Shown piece by piece: positions 40,069 through 40,898 of a stretch of 40,898 nt of DNA (the stretch's first letter is position 1; every line of letters begins with the position of its first letter). The stretch spans positions 1-40,898 of the forward strand of contig UQHW01000019.1 of NCBI GenBank assembly GCA_900540935.1. Reading direction: 5' to 3'. The notes under the pieces are model-generated. The model saw nothing but the letters and a program-made list of their open reading frames with translations, was not told the origin of the DNA and made no database searches. The stretch comes from an uncultured Collinsella sp. GTDB lineage: Bacteria > Actinomycetota > Coriobacteriia > Coriobacteriales > Coriobacteriaceae. A program made the translations under genes and the position numbers.

Positions 40069-40333
40069 CGGGAGGGCCCGCGCACGCTGCACGTTTAGTC
40101 GACGCTTGCCTGGCAAGCTAATATCCGCGGGCTCTTGTGGGCGCGCTGCCGGCGGTCAGCCCGGTATGTCCGCGCACCCCACCGCATTTCGATTCTCCGT
40201 CCGGCGCGCTCGTCCGAAACCAGTCTTGTTCACGGGCGCGGCCCTTGGGCTGCCCAAAAAGGGCTCGTGAACGCGCGCCGGCGATGCGTCGAGGCGCGGG
40301 CCCTCCCGGCGGGAGGCTTGTTGTCCGACGGGG
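40069..40333 (-). mobile_element. Structured 3' non-coding flank of the IS110-family element
   Basis: Downstream of the transposase stop are 265 bp of GC-rich DNA with no gene. A perfect 15-bp inverted repeat (40069-40083 CGGGAGGGCCCGCGC and 40294-40308) brackets most of it. Inside, TTCACG/CGTGAA enclose GCCCTT/AAGGGC. IS1111-group members of the IS110 family carry sub-terminal inverted repeats and a non-coding end that can give rise to a bridge RNA. That makes this the place to look, but the element ends are not proven. Confidence 0.5.
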
Positions 40334-40898
40334 TCAGCCGAGGGTCCCCTCCGCCCGGCGCCCGATCTCCCAGACCCAGCAGGCGAGCTCGCGCGCGACG
40401 GCGGCATTTGCCTTGCACGAGTTCTTGCCCGCCGCCGCCAGCGCCTCGCGGCGGCGGCAGAGCCTGGCGGTGCAGTCGTCGGCGCGCGCCCGGATCGCCG
40501 CGGGGACGTCCGCGCCGGGGGCCGGGGCCTTCGGGCGGGGCGTGCACGTCAGGTAGTGCCACGCCGACTCCACCAGTGCCGTCCTGGCGAGCCGGTTGCC
40601 CGTCTTGGTTATCCCGCCGCGCCGCTCGGTCTCGCCGCTCGAGCGCTCCGACGGGACCAGCCCGCACCAGCTCGCGAAGGCCGGGGCCGTCCGGAACCTC
40701 GTGAAGGAGCCCGCCTCGGCTGCGAGCCTGAAGGCCGTCAGGGTGTCGATTCCCTTGATGCAGGAGAGCGCCTCGACGGCCGGGCGCCACCGGTCGGTCC
40801 GGGCGAGGGCGAGCACCTTCTTCTCGAGCTGCCGGCGGTCCGATGTTAGCGCTAATCTAAAATTAACCACTTTCGCAAACGCATCTCGCCGAATGCGC
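40334..40898 (-). CDS. IS110-family transposase, C-terminal part (runs off the window)
   Basis: The frame is open to the right edge and encodes at least 187 residues. The transposase_20 domain is clear: EALSCIKGIDTLTAFRLAAEAGSFTRF, then SERSSGETERRGGITKTGNR, which holds the conserved serine of IS110-type recombinases, then LARTALVESAWHY. The N-terminal DEDD (RuvC-like) domain would lie outside the window. Codon use changes from AT-rich to GC-rich at about 40845. So either the gene continues normally, or the 5' part has been replaced or truncated there by another sequence. The product would cut and join element DNA. Confidence 0.8.
   Translation of the reverse strand, partial: RIRRDAFAKVVNFRLALTSDRRQLEKKVLALARTDRWRPAVEALSCIKGIDTLTAFRLAAEAGSFTRFRTAPAFASWCGLVPSERSSGETERRGGITKTGNRLARTALVESAWHYLTCTPRPKAPAPGADVPAAIRARADDCTARLCRRREALAAAGKNSCKANAAVARELACWVWEIGRRAEGTLG

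Noticed and set aside
1..40898. CRISPR arrays
   Set aside because: No regularly spaced direct repeats were seen; the repeats present are dispersed hairpins.

Overview
The window looks like chromosomal DNA of a human-gut Coriobacteriia, most likely Collinsella. It is GC-rich and uses strong AGGAGG-type ribosome binding sites with ATG, GTG and TTG starts. It carries a giant fused BadF/HgdB-type acyl-CoA dehydratase/activase, an AmaP-DUF2273-Asp23 envelope operon, a riboswitch-controlled riboflavin ECF transporter and many small zinc-ribbon and membrane proteins. The genus is inferred from gene content and style, not from a marker gene. Almost all genes are on the minus strand. Only an M20 peptidase, an OPT transporter, a DUF389 protein and a probable small RNA are on the plus strand.

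Layout. 1-5.2 kb: arginine operon argC-argJ-argB-argD (minus) behind two ArgR-type boxes 21 bp apart. 5.3-6.2 kb: two tandem paralogous FMN-binding split-barrel proteins. 6.3-9.8 kb: riboflavin uptake operon ribU - fused ecfA'A - ecfT, with a complete FMN riboswitch and promoter upstream. 9.8-12.5 kb: groES-groEL with a long nested palindrome on each side. 12.5-13.1 kb: a non-coding stretch with a MITE-like inverted-repeat element. 13.1-16.4 kb: divergent amidohydrolase and M20 peptidase. 16.4-19.2 kb: DUF2752 protein and two zinc-ribbon membrane proteins. 19.3-23.0 kb: YitT-family protein, Asp23/DUF2273/AmaP operon, YebC. 23.2-28.3 kb: large membrane protein (DUF6020-like), lgt, NifU-like protein, dCMP deaminase, type III pantothenate kinase. 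28.3-31.6 kb: OPT transporter and a DUF389 protein carrying an EF-hand loop. 31.6-33.8 kb: small anchored protein, a headless arylsulfotransferase remnant, a 3-hydroxyacyl-CoA dehydrogenase. 34.2-39.8 kb: TetR-type regulator and the 1593-residue activase/dehydratase fusion in one operon. 39.8-40.9 kb: a promoter-to-terminator orphan RNA and the 3' part of an IS110-family element running off the window edge.

How the genes fit together. The first 10 kb reads as biosynthesis and vitamin supply: arginine synthesis under repressor control, and riboflavin import switched off by FMN. The FMN-binding proteins are the nearest genes downstream of the transporter. The last third holds acyl-CoA and peptide metabolism suited to an anaerobic fermenter. 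Intergenic DNA is rich in hairpins and dispersed repeats. Most can be read as terminators, REP-like units or MITE-like units, but the groESL-flanking palindromes and the orphan RNA have no ready explanation. I found no CRISPR array, tRNA, rRNA or recognisable defence system. The most promising undescribed items are the orphan RNA (39914-40060), the paired palindromes around groESL, and the structured flank of the IS110 element.
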